Shown here: positions 17,683-31,500 of the stretch, piece by piece
Position numbering within the stretch: the stretch's first letter is position 1
How the letters are laid out: each line of letters opens with the position of its first letter
Assembly: GCF_023973825.1 (NCBI RefSeq)
Contig: NC_090117.1
Coordinates: 837,501 to 901,500, forward strand
Length of the DNA: 64,000 bases
Reading direction: 5' to 3'
Source: Plasmodium brasilianum
Lineage: Eukaryota > Apicomplexa > Aconoidasida > Haemosporida > Plasmodiidae
Notes under the pieces: model-generated
The model's database searches: none
What the model saw: only the letters and a program-made list of their open reading frames with translations
What the model was told of the DNA's origin: nothing
Made by a program: the position numbers and the translations under genes

Positions 17683-20374
17683 TGTGGTTCCAATTTGGCC
17701 TCTCTGTGAGTCGCAATCGTAGTCGCAGTCTATATTCGCTTCTCTTTCTCTATTTCTTTATAACTCTTTATATTTCTTTCTCTTTTCATAAAAAATAAAG
17801 ACATGGAAAAAGAAAATAAGAAAAAAATCATTGTGTAATAATGATAATTATTTCAGGCATTTGTTCTGTTTTCTTTTGTTGTCTTTTGTTTTCTGTTTTT
17901 TCTTTTTTTTGTTAGATTATTCCATTTTTACATAATTTATTAATAAACACATACACGCATACATGTGTGCGCATACATGCGCGTGTATATGTGCGTATAT
18001 ATGAGCGTGTATATGTGCGTATATTTGAGCGTGCACATGTGCGTATATATGAGCGTGTATATGTGCGTATACATACTCATATAAATTCACACATGCATGA
18101 TATGTAGACAATTGTGCTTATCCTTATAAGAGCTTTTTATTTTTATTATGTTATAAAGTTTAATAAGGCTCTAATAAACACTATTAGTAATTTGTGTATT
18201 TACTCGTGTGCTCATTTGATGTGCTTCCCATTACTTGGCCCTCTTTTTTTTTTTTTTTTTTTTTTATTGGCATCTATTTGTTTACCTGTTAATTTATTTT
18301 ATCAATATGCATATTTATGAGCATAATGGAGGAAATTTCACCTGCTACATTTTTTAATAGAATTGCTACACAAGCTTATGCTTTTTTTTTTTTTTTTTTT
18401 TTTTTCTAATTACATTATTAGCATTGATGATAAATAAGCCTCTTTTCTCTTTTTATTTTGTTCCTTTATTTTAAAATGTTGTTGAACAATTTTTTTTTTA
18501 ATTTTAAACAAGCTGTGTGTATGCTGAATATAAAACTTTCACAAAAAAGGGCGCATATAAACAGTTGTTTATATGTAAGAATAAATGCATCCGTTTTGTA
18601 CATATATATATATATATATATGTATACATACACTTATATGTATGCGTACACATGTACACACATATTTGTATGTATGTATGTATGTATGTATGTATGTATG
18701 TATGTGAACTCGTTCTTATGTATATTGAAGGATTTTATGCACTATGGGAAAAACAAAACAAAACAAAAAATAAATACAAGACTACATTTGTGTAGCTTAT
18801 TTACGTACTATACAATTTATAAAATTAACCAAATAACTGGCCAAAAAAAAAAAATAAAATAAATATGTGTTGTATCCATATTCACGTGTTCAGAGCAAAC
18901 AAAATAAAAGCATCATTTCAGTTTAATTTCGAAGAGGGAGAAATTACAATAATAATATGTGGGGTATTTTCTCCCTCTCGCAATCTTCCCTCTTTTACGC
19001 AATTTTTTTGCTATTGCTTAAAAAATAAAGACAGCAGCAAGTAACAAGCAAATAACTAATATATAATAAACAATAATAACAAATAACAAAAAAAAAAAAA
19101 TTAAAATTAAAATTAAAATAATAACGACATATTCGAACTGATGCACGTAAATAGTTTGGAATTCTTACGCACTAGAATTTTTTTTTTTTTTTTTTGAAAA
19201 ATTATTTCCATTTTTTAATTTGTTCATCTTTTATGGAACAGTAATTAAGGAAATTTCAGCAAACATTTGTATGTATATAAACATAAATATATTTATTTAT
19301 ATATATATTTATATTTATATTCAAATATATGTATATACTCGTGGATATTCATAATCGCTTTTAATCCCTTTTACATAATTACATTTTAAAGGATTGAAAA
19401 TTAAATATACATTTTTTAAACTATTTGCTTTAAAGGGTTGAAAGTTAAATATACATTTTTTAAACTATTTGATTTAAAGGGTTGAAAGTTAAATATACAT
19501 TTTTAAAACTATTTACATATAACATTTACCATATTTTACGCGATGCATGTAACATTTTACATGTTGTATATCCTTATTAAATGTAGTTAATTTTTAAACG
19601 AAATTTTTATAATTTTTATTGTAAATAAAGTGAGTTCATATTTTTTCCCCATTGCTTTTTAAAGAGATTTATAGGAAGGAAAAACTTTCTCAAGTTCAAG
19701 TAAACAGGAAAACGATATATCTGAAAAATGCGAATGACGAAACAAATTAAAGAAGATTAATCCACACACTCCCCTCCTGTAAAATATATAAAATATAATA
19801 AATTGTACATGTGTATATGTACATGGGTATATGTACATGGGTATTATATATGTATAATGACTATTAAAATAGCAACGCCCACTTTTTGCTTAGTTCAATA
19901 TTGTTCAACTCCTGTAAAATAATTAAAATACAAGTTACTCAAATGGAATTTCACAACTGAATGTGAAAGTTTACCAACTGCCCCTCGCATTTGAATCTTA
20001 AAAAAATATTTGAAAGATGGTATGAAATTTTGCAAAAAAGAAAGCAGTAAAATAGGTAATAAAATAGGTAATAAAATAGGTAATAAAATAGGTAATAAAA
20101 TAGGTAATAAAATAGGTAATAAAATAGGTAACAAAATAAGCAACATATTAGCAACAATTTAGCAACATATTAGCAACAATTTAGCAACAATTTAGCAACA
20201 ATTTAGCAACATATTAGCATCAATTTAGCAACATATTAGCATCAATTTAGCAACATATTAGATCAATTTTGCAACATATTAGCATCAATTTAGCAACATA
20301 TTAGATCAATTTTGCAACATATTAGCATCAATTTAGCAACATATTAGATCAATTTTGTAACATATTAGCAAAAA
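17683..20374. other. Intergenic, SERA8-like to iron-sulphur carrier gene
   Basis: No gene seen in 2.7 kb. Contents: TGTGCGTATATGAGCG-type repeat at 17960-18075, TATG repeats at 18600-18705, three roughly 55-bp tandem units at about 19386-19512 (TTTAAAGGGTTGAAAGTTAA core), and the two repeat blocks immediately upstream of the next start codon that are listed separately. Confidence 0.6.
20040..20365 (+). repeat. Tandem repeats in the 5' leader of the Fe-S carrier gene
   Basis: Two adjacent arrays. Bases 20045-20136 are 12-bp units GGTAATAAAATA (about seven copies). Bases 20138-20365 are a degenerate array alternating TTAGCAACA, TTAGCATCA and TTAGATCAA units at roughly 11-bp spacing. The array ends ten bases before the ATG at 20375, so it lies in the promoter or 5' untranslated region. 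Confidence 0.85.
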
Positions 20375-20887
20375 ATGTTCAAAATTTTAAAGGGGAAAGG
20401 GAGCCCATATTTTAATTTATTAAAAATTTGTAATGGTGACATGAAGGCCCTTTTTTCTTCCTCGTTTAGGGAGGAGAATAAAAAAGTCAATTTGAACAAT
20501 AATGTAATTATTGAGGATAAAAAGAAAGAAGAAAAAGTAAGAGAACAAATATTGCACTTAAGCAATGATGCAATAAATAAAATGAAAGAAGTAAATTCTA
20601 AATATAAAAATTCCAAAGCATTAAAAGTGTGCGTAGAAGCTGGAGGTTGTTCAGGATTTCAGTACTCCTTTTCATTAATTGATAAAAATGAAATAAAAGA
20701 AAGAGATGTAATTGTATATAATAAGGAATGTGTTGTAATTATAGATAAACATGCTGTTGATATTTTAAGAAATAGCAAAATACATTACACCAATAATCTT
20801 ATTTCAAAAAAATTTACCATTGAAAATATACAAAATATTTCGTCCAAATGTTCCTGTGGAAATTCTTTTGATATTGATTTTTACTAA
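20375..20887 (+). CDS. ISCA2: A-type iron-sulphur cluster carrier (IscA2-like), mitochondrial
   Basis: A 170-residue HesB/IscA-family protein that receives or transfers Fe-S clusters to apo-proteins. The family cysteines are all present: Cys 92 in AGGCSGFQY and Cys 159 and 161 in CSCG, giving C-x66-C-x-C, the expected spacing. The domain runs from about residue 58 (LHLSNDAINKMKEV) to the C-terminus. The first 50 residues are rich in Lys, Asn and Ser with few acidic residues at the very start, consistent with a mitochondrial transit peptide. Single exon; the ATG is the first in frame after the upstream repeat block. Its place between the SERA cluster and the large minus-strand gene matches the iron-sulphur assembly protein next to SERA8 in P. 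falciparum. The ISCA2 rather than ISCA1 label is from synteny and memory, not from a tree. Confidence 0.88.
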   Translation: MFKILKGKGSPYFNLLKICNGDMKALFSSSFREENKKVNLNNNVIIEDKKKEEKVREQILHLSNDAINKMKEVNSKYKNSKALKVCVEAGGCSGFQYSFSLIDKNEIKERDVIVYNKECVVIIDKHAVDILRNSKIHYTNNLISKKFTIENIQNISSKCSCGNSFDIDFY

Positions 20888-21059
20888 AAAGAAGAAAAAA
20901 AAAAAAAAAAAAATTGAGAGAAAACCATATGAACACAGAGCTCACATTTGAAGTTAAAATTGCCTTGTAACAGAAGTTAGCCAAAGGAGGGAAGACCCAT
21001 TAGAATGATTCTACTGCAAATTAATTTTACGTCGAATTAATATTACGTTGACCTAACTT

Positions 21060-21368
21060 TGAATTAACTTTGAACTAACTTTACTTCCATTAAACTTTAC
21101 TTTCAATTAACTTTACTTCCAATTAACTTTACGTCCAATTAACTTTACTTCCAATTAACTTTACGTCCAATTAACTTTACTTCCAATTAACTTTACTTCC
21201 AATTAACTTTACGTCCAATTAACTTTACTTCCAATTAACTTTACGTCCAATTAACTTTACGTCCAATTAACTTTACTTCCAATTAACTTTACGTCCAATT
21301 AACTTTACTTCCAATTAACTTTACTTCCAATTAACTTTACTTCCAATTAACTTTACTTCCAATTAATT
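21060..21368. repeat. 16-bp tandem array AACTTTACTTCCAATT
   Basis: About nineteen copies of a 16-bp unit, alternating between two variants (AACTTTACTTCCAATT and AACTTTACGTCCAATT), in the convergent interval between the Fe-S carrier gene and the large minus-strand gene. The rest of the interval (20888-22291) is AT-rich with homopolymers and no coding signal. Confidence 0.93.
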
Positions 21369-22102
21369 TTACTTCTTTTTTTTTTGTGCAGAAAATGTTG
21401 TGAAAATATGCACAGAGAGTCACTTCAGGGATAGAATCGATTCTCCTTACAAAGGGGAAACTTATACACACATTAGTACTGACATATGTATATGCACATA
21501 TTGCATGTTATTTTAATTTTTTGAACTTCAATAATTTTTTTTTCTCTTTTCTCCTTTATCTTTTTTTTTTTCGTTTTGTTGTTTGAATTATCACAGTATA
21601 TTTTTTTTCGTTGTCAATTGGTATATTGCACGATGCACAGGTGTGTGTCTGGATTCCGGGGGAAGGGTGATCATATATGAGGGAATATTTTAATATTTAT
21701 TTAGGCTTTTTTTATTAGCCATATATTGTTGAGTTAAGGTATATAATAATATGCATGTGTACATATGTATGTGTAAATGCGTATATACAAATTTATGTGC
21801 AAAAGCAATGTCAAATAAACCAACAAAAAAAAAAGGAGTCTAGTGTTAAAACCCCATTTTCAGTAAACATTTTTAATAATGAGTTTGTACTATTTTAAAA
21901 AAACGACACATATACCTGTGCGCATGTGCACATATGTGTATCATCAAATGTAAATAAAAGAAGAGGAAGGCAGGGATAACGAAAATTTCCTGCTTAATAA
22001 AATAATCATATTATATCAAATTTTAATTTCAAATAAAAACAAAAAGAGAATATTGAACACTTGGCATTTTGGGAAAAATGCACAACAAAAGAACAAAAAA
22101 AC

Positions 22103-22133
<31 letters not shown>

Positions 22134-22291
22134 GAAAAAAGGTGAAAAATGGAAAAACCATAGAGAAAAAAATAGAATAATATAAAAATCATTTTCATAA
22201 TATCATAATACTGCATAAATGGAAAAATGGAATATTGTAAAATGACGAAACAGGGATGGTGTGGAAGAAAATTTTCCCCTTCTTGGACACC

Positions 22292-25200
22292 CTATAAATT
22301 AACGTCATTAATTCTGGTGTTGAAATCATATATTTTTCTTTTAATTTTGTCCATGTCTGCCAAAACAAAAAAAAAAAAATATATATATATACATGCATAT
22401 ATACATGTATACATACAAGCATGCATATACAAACTTATATATATATATATTTATATTTATACACACAACGCGTTAGCATTCGCTACCTTCATAAGCGTAC
22501 GAAAAAATGTTGGACACAGAGTCACTTGACGGCAAAGACAATTTATCATCTGCAAAATGAGAAGGAGAATTAGAATGCGAATGAAAAATTGAACAAAAAT
22601 ATGAGTGAAAATCCCAATGAACGAATAGGAGAATTAAAAATGAATAACTTCAATGAATGCCAACATAAAGGAAGGCACGTCTAAGTGTCAGGGAAAACCC
22701 CCCTTTAAAAATTTTTTTTTTTTTTCTCCTCAAGCAGTACTTGTCATTGCGGTACGAGCTGGTGATATACTGGAGTGGTAAAATAAGTAGGGGTATTTTT
22801 TGATTAGATTTAGGGGGTCAGATGAAATGGGGTCCTCATTTTTAAATTGGTATAAGGGAGGTAAGGACGGAGATTTATTATAGTTTAATTTTAGTTTAGT
22901 TTTTTTTGTTTTGCATTTTTCCTTCATCATGATTTTGTTATTCTTCATATGTGCATTTTGCGGTTTGGCATGTTTTGCTGTACCATATTGTAGAGTCTCT
23001 TCCTGTTGGCTCACCTCTTGCTGGCTCACTTGTGCCATGTGCGCGTGCTGTAGGAGTAGGTGGAAAGAATGCCTCAACCGAGACTGTATTTGCCTGTTGG
23101 CAGTATGCACAAACTTGTATAAGTTTCCAATACACGTGTATGCATTAATAACCTGTTCTTGATATTTCAAATAATGCAATTTTAACAAAAAGTTCAACAA
23201 CAATTTTCTATTGCAAAAGTTGATAAAATTGTGAATGGATATGGCAAAAATTTCAATCTTCGTTAAATGATTATACTTAAAGAGGTAGGGGTATTGATCA
23301 TACAATTTTAGTAAGTTGAGGATATACGTTTTTTCCTTATAAATCATTAACAATTCTAAATTTTTCATAGCATAGATAAGTCTACTTTTATTATTATTTT
23401 GAAAACATTTTAGGACAAAAAAGAAAAAAAGATCTTGCATTTTCCGTTGAAGTATTTTATTTAATATGAATACAAAAATAGAACAATATTTTAAAGAATG
23501 ATTAAAATGGGAAGAATTAAGTTGTGGTCCTTTTAAGGTATAAAAATGCTTTACTAAATATTCTTTTTTCTTAAATTTGTAAATGCATTCTAATTTGTTT
23601 ATTCCTTTTTCAATTGTTACATTATCTAAATTATTACATAGTTCATTATTTGCAAACATTAAGTTATCACATATAAGTTTATTTCTTTTCTCTTTTTCAT
23701 CAAAAATAAATTTTTGAATTTTTAAAAAAGCGTAATATTTTTCACTTTCAACTACTCTTGTTATAATCTTAATTAGTTTGTATACATTTTTTTCTATTAC
23801 CATTTTCTTACCTAATCGCATATCCCTCAATCGTATGTAGCCGATAAAAATCCTTCTCAAATAAATTTTATACATAATAAATGAAAAATAAGTTACATGG
23901 TCATAATTAAATTTTAATTTTGATATTACAAATGAGATGATTCTATTATTGTATTGTACTAAAATACTATTCACATGCGTTAATGCATAGGAAAAAGCCT
24001 TTTTCCTTTTACTTAACATTCCATTGTTAAGTATAAAACATCTAAAATATTTAGTCATCCTACTTTTATATAAACTAGATAATACATTAAATAATAATAA
24101 AAAACTTTGTTTTTCTAAATTTTCTTTATATACAATTTTTTCCTTAATAATCATGTTAAACAACATATCGTTTGTTTTCACTTGGTAATTTATAAAACTC
24201 GTTTCATAACTCCTTATTAGCATGAAATTCAAATAATTTTGTACATATTTTTTTAGATAAAATTCTAATTTGTCTGTAATTCCTTGTATTAATCTAATCC
24301 TTGTTTTTTTCATTTCTTCGACTCTTATATCATAGTTATAGCTAATTTTCCATCTGTGATATGAACACCTTAAGGCAAATTTTCTTAATGTTCTCTCACA
24401 TACTTGTAATAAATGGCTTAAATATAAAACATACACTTTTTTATACTTATCAACCATATAACTGTACACTGTTTCTATATCTAAATACTCTTTATTTTTA
24501 TCCTGCTTCTTTGTCTCACTAGATTGTAGTTTACTTTGTATCTTTTCATATACTTCCATTTGATTTGATTTAAATAACAGAGTAACATTCTTTTCTGACT
24601 GTTGCTCTTTTTTTTTAAATACATATACTAGTTTAAATAAATAGGTATTTTTCTTCTTCTTCTTGCTCTTCTTAACGATATTAATTTCCCGTATATTACT
24701 ATAAGATATACATGTTATCACATTTTTTTCATTTTTTTTAATAAGTAAATAATTACACAACAAATTTATTATTACCGAAATGTATTTTCTAAACACAAGA
24801 CCCACGTTCATTTCAAGTTCATACATGTCTTCCTTCTTCATCAAATTCTGCACTTCATCATTAATATGTTTATACAATTTCTTGTTTAACTCTAATTTGG
24901 TTATATCTATATTGTTCATGCAATTATTATGAATCAAATGCTTCGGATATACTCCTTTGTTATGGTAATAATCAAACATGTCATTACTGCACATGATGGT
25001 ACTACCCCGATGGCTACCACGACTACTACCATTACAATTACCATTAAAGCTAGGATCATTCTTTTCATTTATCCTGAATATGCAAATATCTTCAAAGAAC
25101 AGTTTATTAATTCTCATTTCTTCCACATCTTTAGCAATAATATCATTACTCCCGTGAGCGTTCTCCTCGTTATTATATACACGTTCCCATTCGCCAGCTA

Positions 25201-28200
25201 CATCAAAGCTGTTCAACTCGTTATCCTTATTGCTGATGAAGTTCACTTCATCGTCGCTTCTGTCTTCTGCACTACTAAAAGAAGTGTTTCTTTTCATACA
25301 ATCCGCATCATCCACTTCATCCGCAACATCCACTTCATCCGCATCATCCACTTCATCCGCAACATCCACTTCATCCGCATCATAGGAACTTTTTACACTT
25401 CTGCTATCCCGTTTCTTTGGTTGAATAACTTTTTCTTTATTTTTGATGGCCACATGTTGAACACATCTTTCCTTTTCATTCTTCATCGATATTTCTTTGC
25501 AATTATAGTTCTTTATTATGTTACAACTATGATTTCCGTTCTTGTTGAACATATAAATTTCTTTGTCATTTACCCCTTTTTCAATATTTTTATTTTCTTT
25601 ACTATATGAACATTTTTTTTTTTTTAACATATTAAACGAATTACTGTTGCTTCCTTTGTGGTTATTGTACGTGAAATTTTGTTCTTCTACTGATGGGCCG
25701 TGTAACCCCAGTTTTTCATCAGCATTTGAATATGAACTATTCAGAAAAGTGTCTACACCCCTGCTATTATTGCTAACACTGTCGATAACACTACCGCTGT
25801 TATTACCGCTACTACTACTGCAGCAGCCTTCCTTTTTTTTCACATCGTTATTATCAGTAAAATGTTTACTCGTACGCACATTATTGTACTTGTCGCTGCG
25901 GAAGCAGAAATAACAGTTACTACTGTTACTACTACGGCTACAGCTACAGTTGAAGTTAACGGTGCTGCTCTTTTTAAAAGTACAATTGCTGTTATTATTA
26001 TTACTATCACTAATATTATTAATGTTATAATTATTATTACTACAAATATTATTACTACAAATATTATTATTACAAATATTATTATTACAAATATTATTAA
26101 TGTTATAATTATTATTACTACAAATATTATTATTACAAATATTATTATTACAAATATTTTTATCACCACAAATATTTTTATCACTACAAATATTTTTATC
26201 ACTACAAATATTATAATTACTACTACTATTATTATTATTATTACCGTTATTGTTACAATTCTTGCTAGCAAAAGGACGATGAAGATTCTTTTCTTCTTTC
26301 TTTTCTACGGTTATAAATTTCGAAGACTTATCAGTGGCCGCCTCATCATTTTTTTGCTGTGTTGAAAAAACAGTTTTCACCTCTAGTGCATTATTATTAT
26401 TATTGATAATTTTACCGACAAAATTTTTTTTTTTTTTTTTTCGCTATTTTTTAAAATCTCAAAAAAAAAATTTTCCTTATTACAATTATAATTTAAACAG
26501 TCACATGATTTTACCATATTTTTTTTATATTTAAAATAATTATTTATTTTGTTATCATCCTGAATAATGAAATTGTTATATTTTTCCTTTTCACATCCTT
26601 CGTGCTCTTCCCTTTTTTCATCATCATTTTCTCCACTATTAAAATGGCTATTTGCATCATCATTTTTATCATCATTTTTATCATCATTTGCATCATCATT
26701 TTTATCATCATTTGCATCATCATTTGCATCATCATTTGCATCATCATTTTTATCATCGTTTTCATTATCGTCACTCTTGCGTAATAAAGACGAGTTACTG
26801 TGGTCATTTGAAAGTGTGTACATATTACACCTGTTATGATCATTTAATACTGTTTCCTTTTTTTCATTTGCAAAAATTTTTTTTTTTTTAATGCCTTCTT
26901 TGTTAACCTTTTTGCTCGTTTTATAATTACATAATTCATTCGAACATGCTAATGATGCTGTAATGAGTTCTTTCTTCTCCTGATTTTCCTTTTCAAATAC
27001 CCATCGGTTTAAACAGTCATCGTAATCGGCACCATCATCATTATAGTCATCATTACCGTAGCACTTCTTAACCAATTTATGTTCATAGCTCCTGTGTAAC
27101 TTGTGAGGCGAATCGGTGATATAATTCTTCCGAATACTTTTATTGCATACATTTTTATACAACCGTTTGTACATATTTTTACACATGTTTTTATACAAAA
27201 TTTTGTAATATATATATTTTTTACCATTCCATTTATTCTCCTTATTTCCATGCCTGGATGAATGACTATGTTTTTTTTTAATATTATTGTACATGCTTTT
27301 GAACAGTCTGTTATTATTACCCTTCATCTGATTCAATTCATCATGCGCTTTATCTATCATACTCTCTTCTTCTGTTTCACTATGTGCGCTTTTTGCTACC
27401 AATTTTTTACAAAATGAGTTTTCCTCTTGAGTGTCAATTTTTGTCCTTTCCCCTGCACAATCAGTAATGTGCATATTATTTTTTTCTTTTTTCATCCTTT
27501 TTGGATCATCCTCTTGATGCATGATTGACGCTTCCCCATTATTTGTACTAACATTTTGAGCTTTGTATAAATTATCTTCTTTATTTATTCCATTGGGTTT
27601 ATAATATTCCGGTTGTATTGCAAAATGAGGATATCTTAAAAATTTATCAGATGGAAACGAATCATGATTTTTATATAAATTCAAATTGATGTTTTTTGTG
27701 GGTTTCTCTTCTACATATTTGTGACCCTGTTGTATGATCTTCTGTATAAGCATATCCTGTTCATTAACACATAGTAATGATTCATTTACAGAGCAATTTT
27801 CCGAATTCTCCACATTATTCATACATGTATCTATAACGTTTTTTATAACACTTTTTTTTTTTTGGGTTCATATTTAAAATTATTCTTATTTACATTGTTT
27901 CCCCCTTCTACCTTTTCTATTCTTCGCTGAAAAAAATGTGAACCTTCACATAAAAAATTTTGTAAATCCTCATTCTTAAAAGTGTACATTTTGCTTTTAC
28001 CAACCTTCTCATCGTTGATTAAATTTTTTCGAAAATTTTTATATTCTTCTGAATTTTTATACAATCTTATGTTATCCTTTAATTTAGATAATAGATTAAC
28101 TGGTATATCTCTCCTACTTGCATATAATAATGCTTCATCGTTGTAACACTCTGTAGAGTCATAACATTTCATTGTTGGAAGAGCTTCATTTGGATCAAAA

Positions 28201-28586
28201 TTTTCTTTTCTTGAGCTGTATAGCTTACTATATTTTTCTTTTTTCAGTCGAACTACTTGCTTTTTATATATATAATTTATGTTAATTTTGTTTTTATGCT
28301 TACACATTTCAGCTATTCTCTTTTGCACACCATTTCTCCTTTCATAGGTCCTCTTTTTTTCCTTACTACTATTCTCATACATAATATCATTATGTTGGTA
28401 TGTTTTGAGTGCTCTGGGTGTTTTGTGCGTTTTAGATGTTTTATGTGTTTCATGCGTTTTATCATTCGATTCATAGTCTTTTAATACACTTCTGTCATGA
28501 TTTTTACTCTTACCATGTTCTTCTAACAAGTTGTTTATACTATAGTCATTGTAGACATACAACAAATCCAATTTATCTCCTCTCAT
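22292..28586 (-). CDS. Large conserved Plasmodium protein, frame broken at two A homopolymers
   Basis: Unknown function. Three long open stretches lie end to end: 28586-27843, about 27850-26383 and about 26420-22730. The first two breaks lie at A runs (12 A at 27853-27864; 18 A at about 26424-26441, minus strand); in both, one additional A makes the frame continuous. I read them as one gene of about 1981 residues, with a main exon ending at 22771 (donor GTATAT) and two small 3' exons, 22549-22487 and 22356-22292, with matching phase 1 and good acceptors (TTTTGCAG, TTTTGGCAG). The N-terminal quarter is basic with THKT-type repeats. The middle is low complexity (DDAN/DDKN repeats, CSDKNIC/CNNNIC repeats, DEVDVADEVDDA repeats, poly-Asn). 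The C-terminal 700 residues are Lys/Leu/Tyr-rich and probably helical. It occupies the slot of the conserved gene between the Fe-S assembly gene and MSP4 in P. falciparum. Confidence 0.72.
26015..26220 (-). repeat. Asn/Ile/Cys coding repeat (SDKNIC / NNNIC units)
   Basis: Repeated 15-18-bp units encoding CSDKNI, CNNNI and CSNN variants near the start of the third open segment of the large minus-strand gene. Cysteine recurs regularly, unusual for Plasmodium Asn-rich spacers. Whether these cysteines bind anything cannot be judged here. Confidence 0.8.
26640..26770 (-). repeat. GAT/AAT-rich 12-bp coding repeat (DDAN/DDKN)
   Basis: Tandem 12-bp units encoding Asn-Asp-Asp-Ala and Asn-Asp-Asp-Lys within the large minus-strand gene, about ten copies. 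It is a low-complexity acidic spacer, prone to length change. Confidence 0.85.
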
Positions 28587-31500
28587 GTTTTCTAAGTCAT
28601 TCCCAATGGGACGTAAATCATATAATAAAATTATAACAAAATGAAGAGGGATATGTGGGAGATTCTAACTCTGTTAGTCTTCACATGACGTTTCTGTGTA
28701 TAATTATTCATGAACGAGTGCATGTCCACACACCCATATATACGTAATTACATGAATATGTATGTATATATATATATTTATGCACACATTACATACACAT
28801 GGTCAGGGAACACAAAATGGATAAAATGTAGAAAATGGGGGATAAGGTTTATTGGATAATAATATAATTACAACAAAAAAAAAAAAAATGAATAATGTCA
28901 TAAATTAAAAGGAATGTGCATAGATTTGAGTTTCAAAAATTTACATAAAAATAGACACACAACTATCTGATTAAATATTTGTTCTAAAACAAACTACTTA
29001 ATCTAAAAAAAAGGAAGGGAAGATAAGAAAACAAGTAAGAAAGGTAAGTTAAGATAATATAAGATAAGAAATGATCATGTATGATATAATGTATTAAGAC
29101 ATGCAGAATACGCCAGAATTATTAATGCGCAAACATTTAGATTAAAAAGAAGTGATCACGCTCCTCCCTTTTTTGTGCTTTTTATTTTTTTTTTTTTTTT
29201 TATCATTCACAACTCATATATATATATTCCCTATATTTATAATGTACTTCAAAATTATTGTCTTTTATTGCATATAAGGTACTCTATATATTTAATTAAA
29301 TGTATTTTCCTTTATGCAAAATAATTCATATTTTTAATATTTATATTAATGTAACTTAAAAATATCTTTTACATATTTGCATTATAAAAAAACGGTTGTA
29401 TAAATGGTACATAAACTAAGTAGATTTTAAGGAAAAAATGTAAATGCGTCATGTGTACATGCATATATGTAGATATATATACATGTATATGTATCAAACA
29501 TATTTTTCTGGACCTATAAAAATAGTAAAACCAGTTAGCTTATTTGCTTAATAATAATAACATATAAAAAAAAAAAAAAAATACTTTTGTAGCATTGTAA
29601 TAAATATGTAATATTTTTAATACATACACACATACATAATACATACATATGTACATACTTGCAATTATATATATATAGAACAAGATATACAAAAAAAAAA
29701 AAAATTATTCTAAAATGGTTACAGAGTTTTAAAATAAATCAAGAAATGCTACTGCATATTATATGATGTATTTTCATACTATTAATTTTCAAAAGGATTT
29801 AAAATTTATTGTGTCATGGCTTAAGCAAAGATAATGTAATAATATGTAGGGTTGTTATATACGAAACAAAAAACCTTAATTTGTATATTCATAAAAAATA
29901 AAATAGTCAAAAAAAAAAAAAACAATTGTTGAATTATATTTATTTATAAGGGAAAAAAAAAAAAAAAATACTTTAATAAGATAACATTTTATTATTTTAT
30001 TTTATTTTTTTGTTTTTATTATATTATATAATGTTCAGTTACACATTGGTTTTTATTCACATGTGTTTATATATTTAATTTAAAGTAAAAATAGTGACAA
30101 ATTTGATAAGGAATGTATATGCTTAAAAAAAGAAAAAAAGAATGTGTTAACCTTTCCCTTTTTTTTTTTTTTTTATGTTTTGCTTGATCATTTTGTAAAC
30201 ATTATTTTGTGTTTATATATATTTATTACTTAAATGTTTGTTTGTTTGTTCATTTATTCACTTATTTATTTATTTATTATTATTTTTTTTTTTATTATTC
30301 CGCGAAAATAAACTATTATTGCATAATGGATTAAGCTATTTGCGGGCTTCAATAAAAAAAAAATAAATATATGTATAATATATACATATAAATATTAAAA
30401 GGTGAAATAATTATGACCTGTTCATAATATTTTTACATGTCTTTTTTCTTTGCATTTTTTATTTTATGTTCACATAAAAAGTGTTAATAAATATGCAGAA
30501 TTAAGCAGTGGTACTCCTTAATAAGTTTTATATATGTGATGCCCTTGTTACAAATGAAAAAAAGATAAAAAAAAAAAAAGAAATTTTTCCAAAAAACACA
30601 TAAATATAAAAATGTTCTTTTATTCAAAAGGTCTAAACAGCATATATGTATACTAATAACTATCAAACGATTCTATAAACTGTTTAAAAAGTTAAAAATG
30701 AACATAAAAAAAAAAAAGAAAAAATATTTTCTTAATAAATTTACAAAGATATTTTAAAATTAAAATGCACAATTTTTTTAAAGGTGGATTAAATTTTCTT
30801 TCTTTTTTTTTCTTATATAATGAAAGAGTGTAATTTTACCACATGCCCCTTAATAGCGTACTTTAAAAATTACGTTAATAAAAAATGTATATATTTATGT
30901 CTATATATATATATATATGTAAGTACTTCAAAGAAGAATGAAGAACTCACCTTCTTCATAAATCGTGGGACCAGGTTTCTTTACGTTATTTATATGTAAT
31001 TAAGTTAATTTTTTACACAATAAACTCTCGAATTAACAATTTTTTGCTTTACAGTGTATTAAATTAAAATTTGTTCGTAAAAAAATGCAATTTAATTTTA
31101 TCACCAAATTTTTTTAAGCTGCTATGTATATGTGTATATATATATCCTATATGTTTCAATTTTGTTTCAAACTATTAATATTTTTACATATATTAATAAA
31201 TATATCACATTTATAGTATAATTATTTTTAACAGTTTTATATGAAATAATATTATTAATTCTTGGAAGAGGGCGGTAAACACATGAAGTGTGCGCTTGGA
31301 TGATTGATTAAAATTAAAAATAATAATGATATTAAATAAATGAAAGAGCTAAAAAGCTGCGAAAGGGGGAAAATTATAAAAAAAAAAAAAAAAATTCAAA
31401 TTACTACTCTTAAAATGTAACATTAACAGTACAGGTAAATAATTAAAACTAAAAGAATGAAAGCAACAATTGTTGCTCAATTAAAATGAAGACTCCACAT

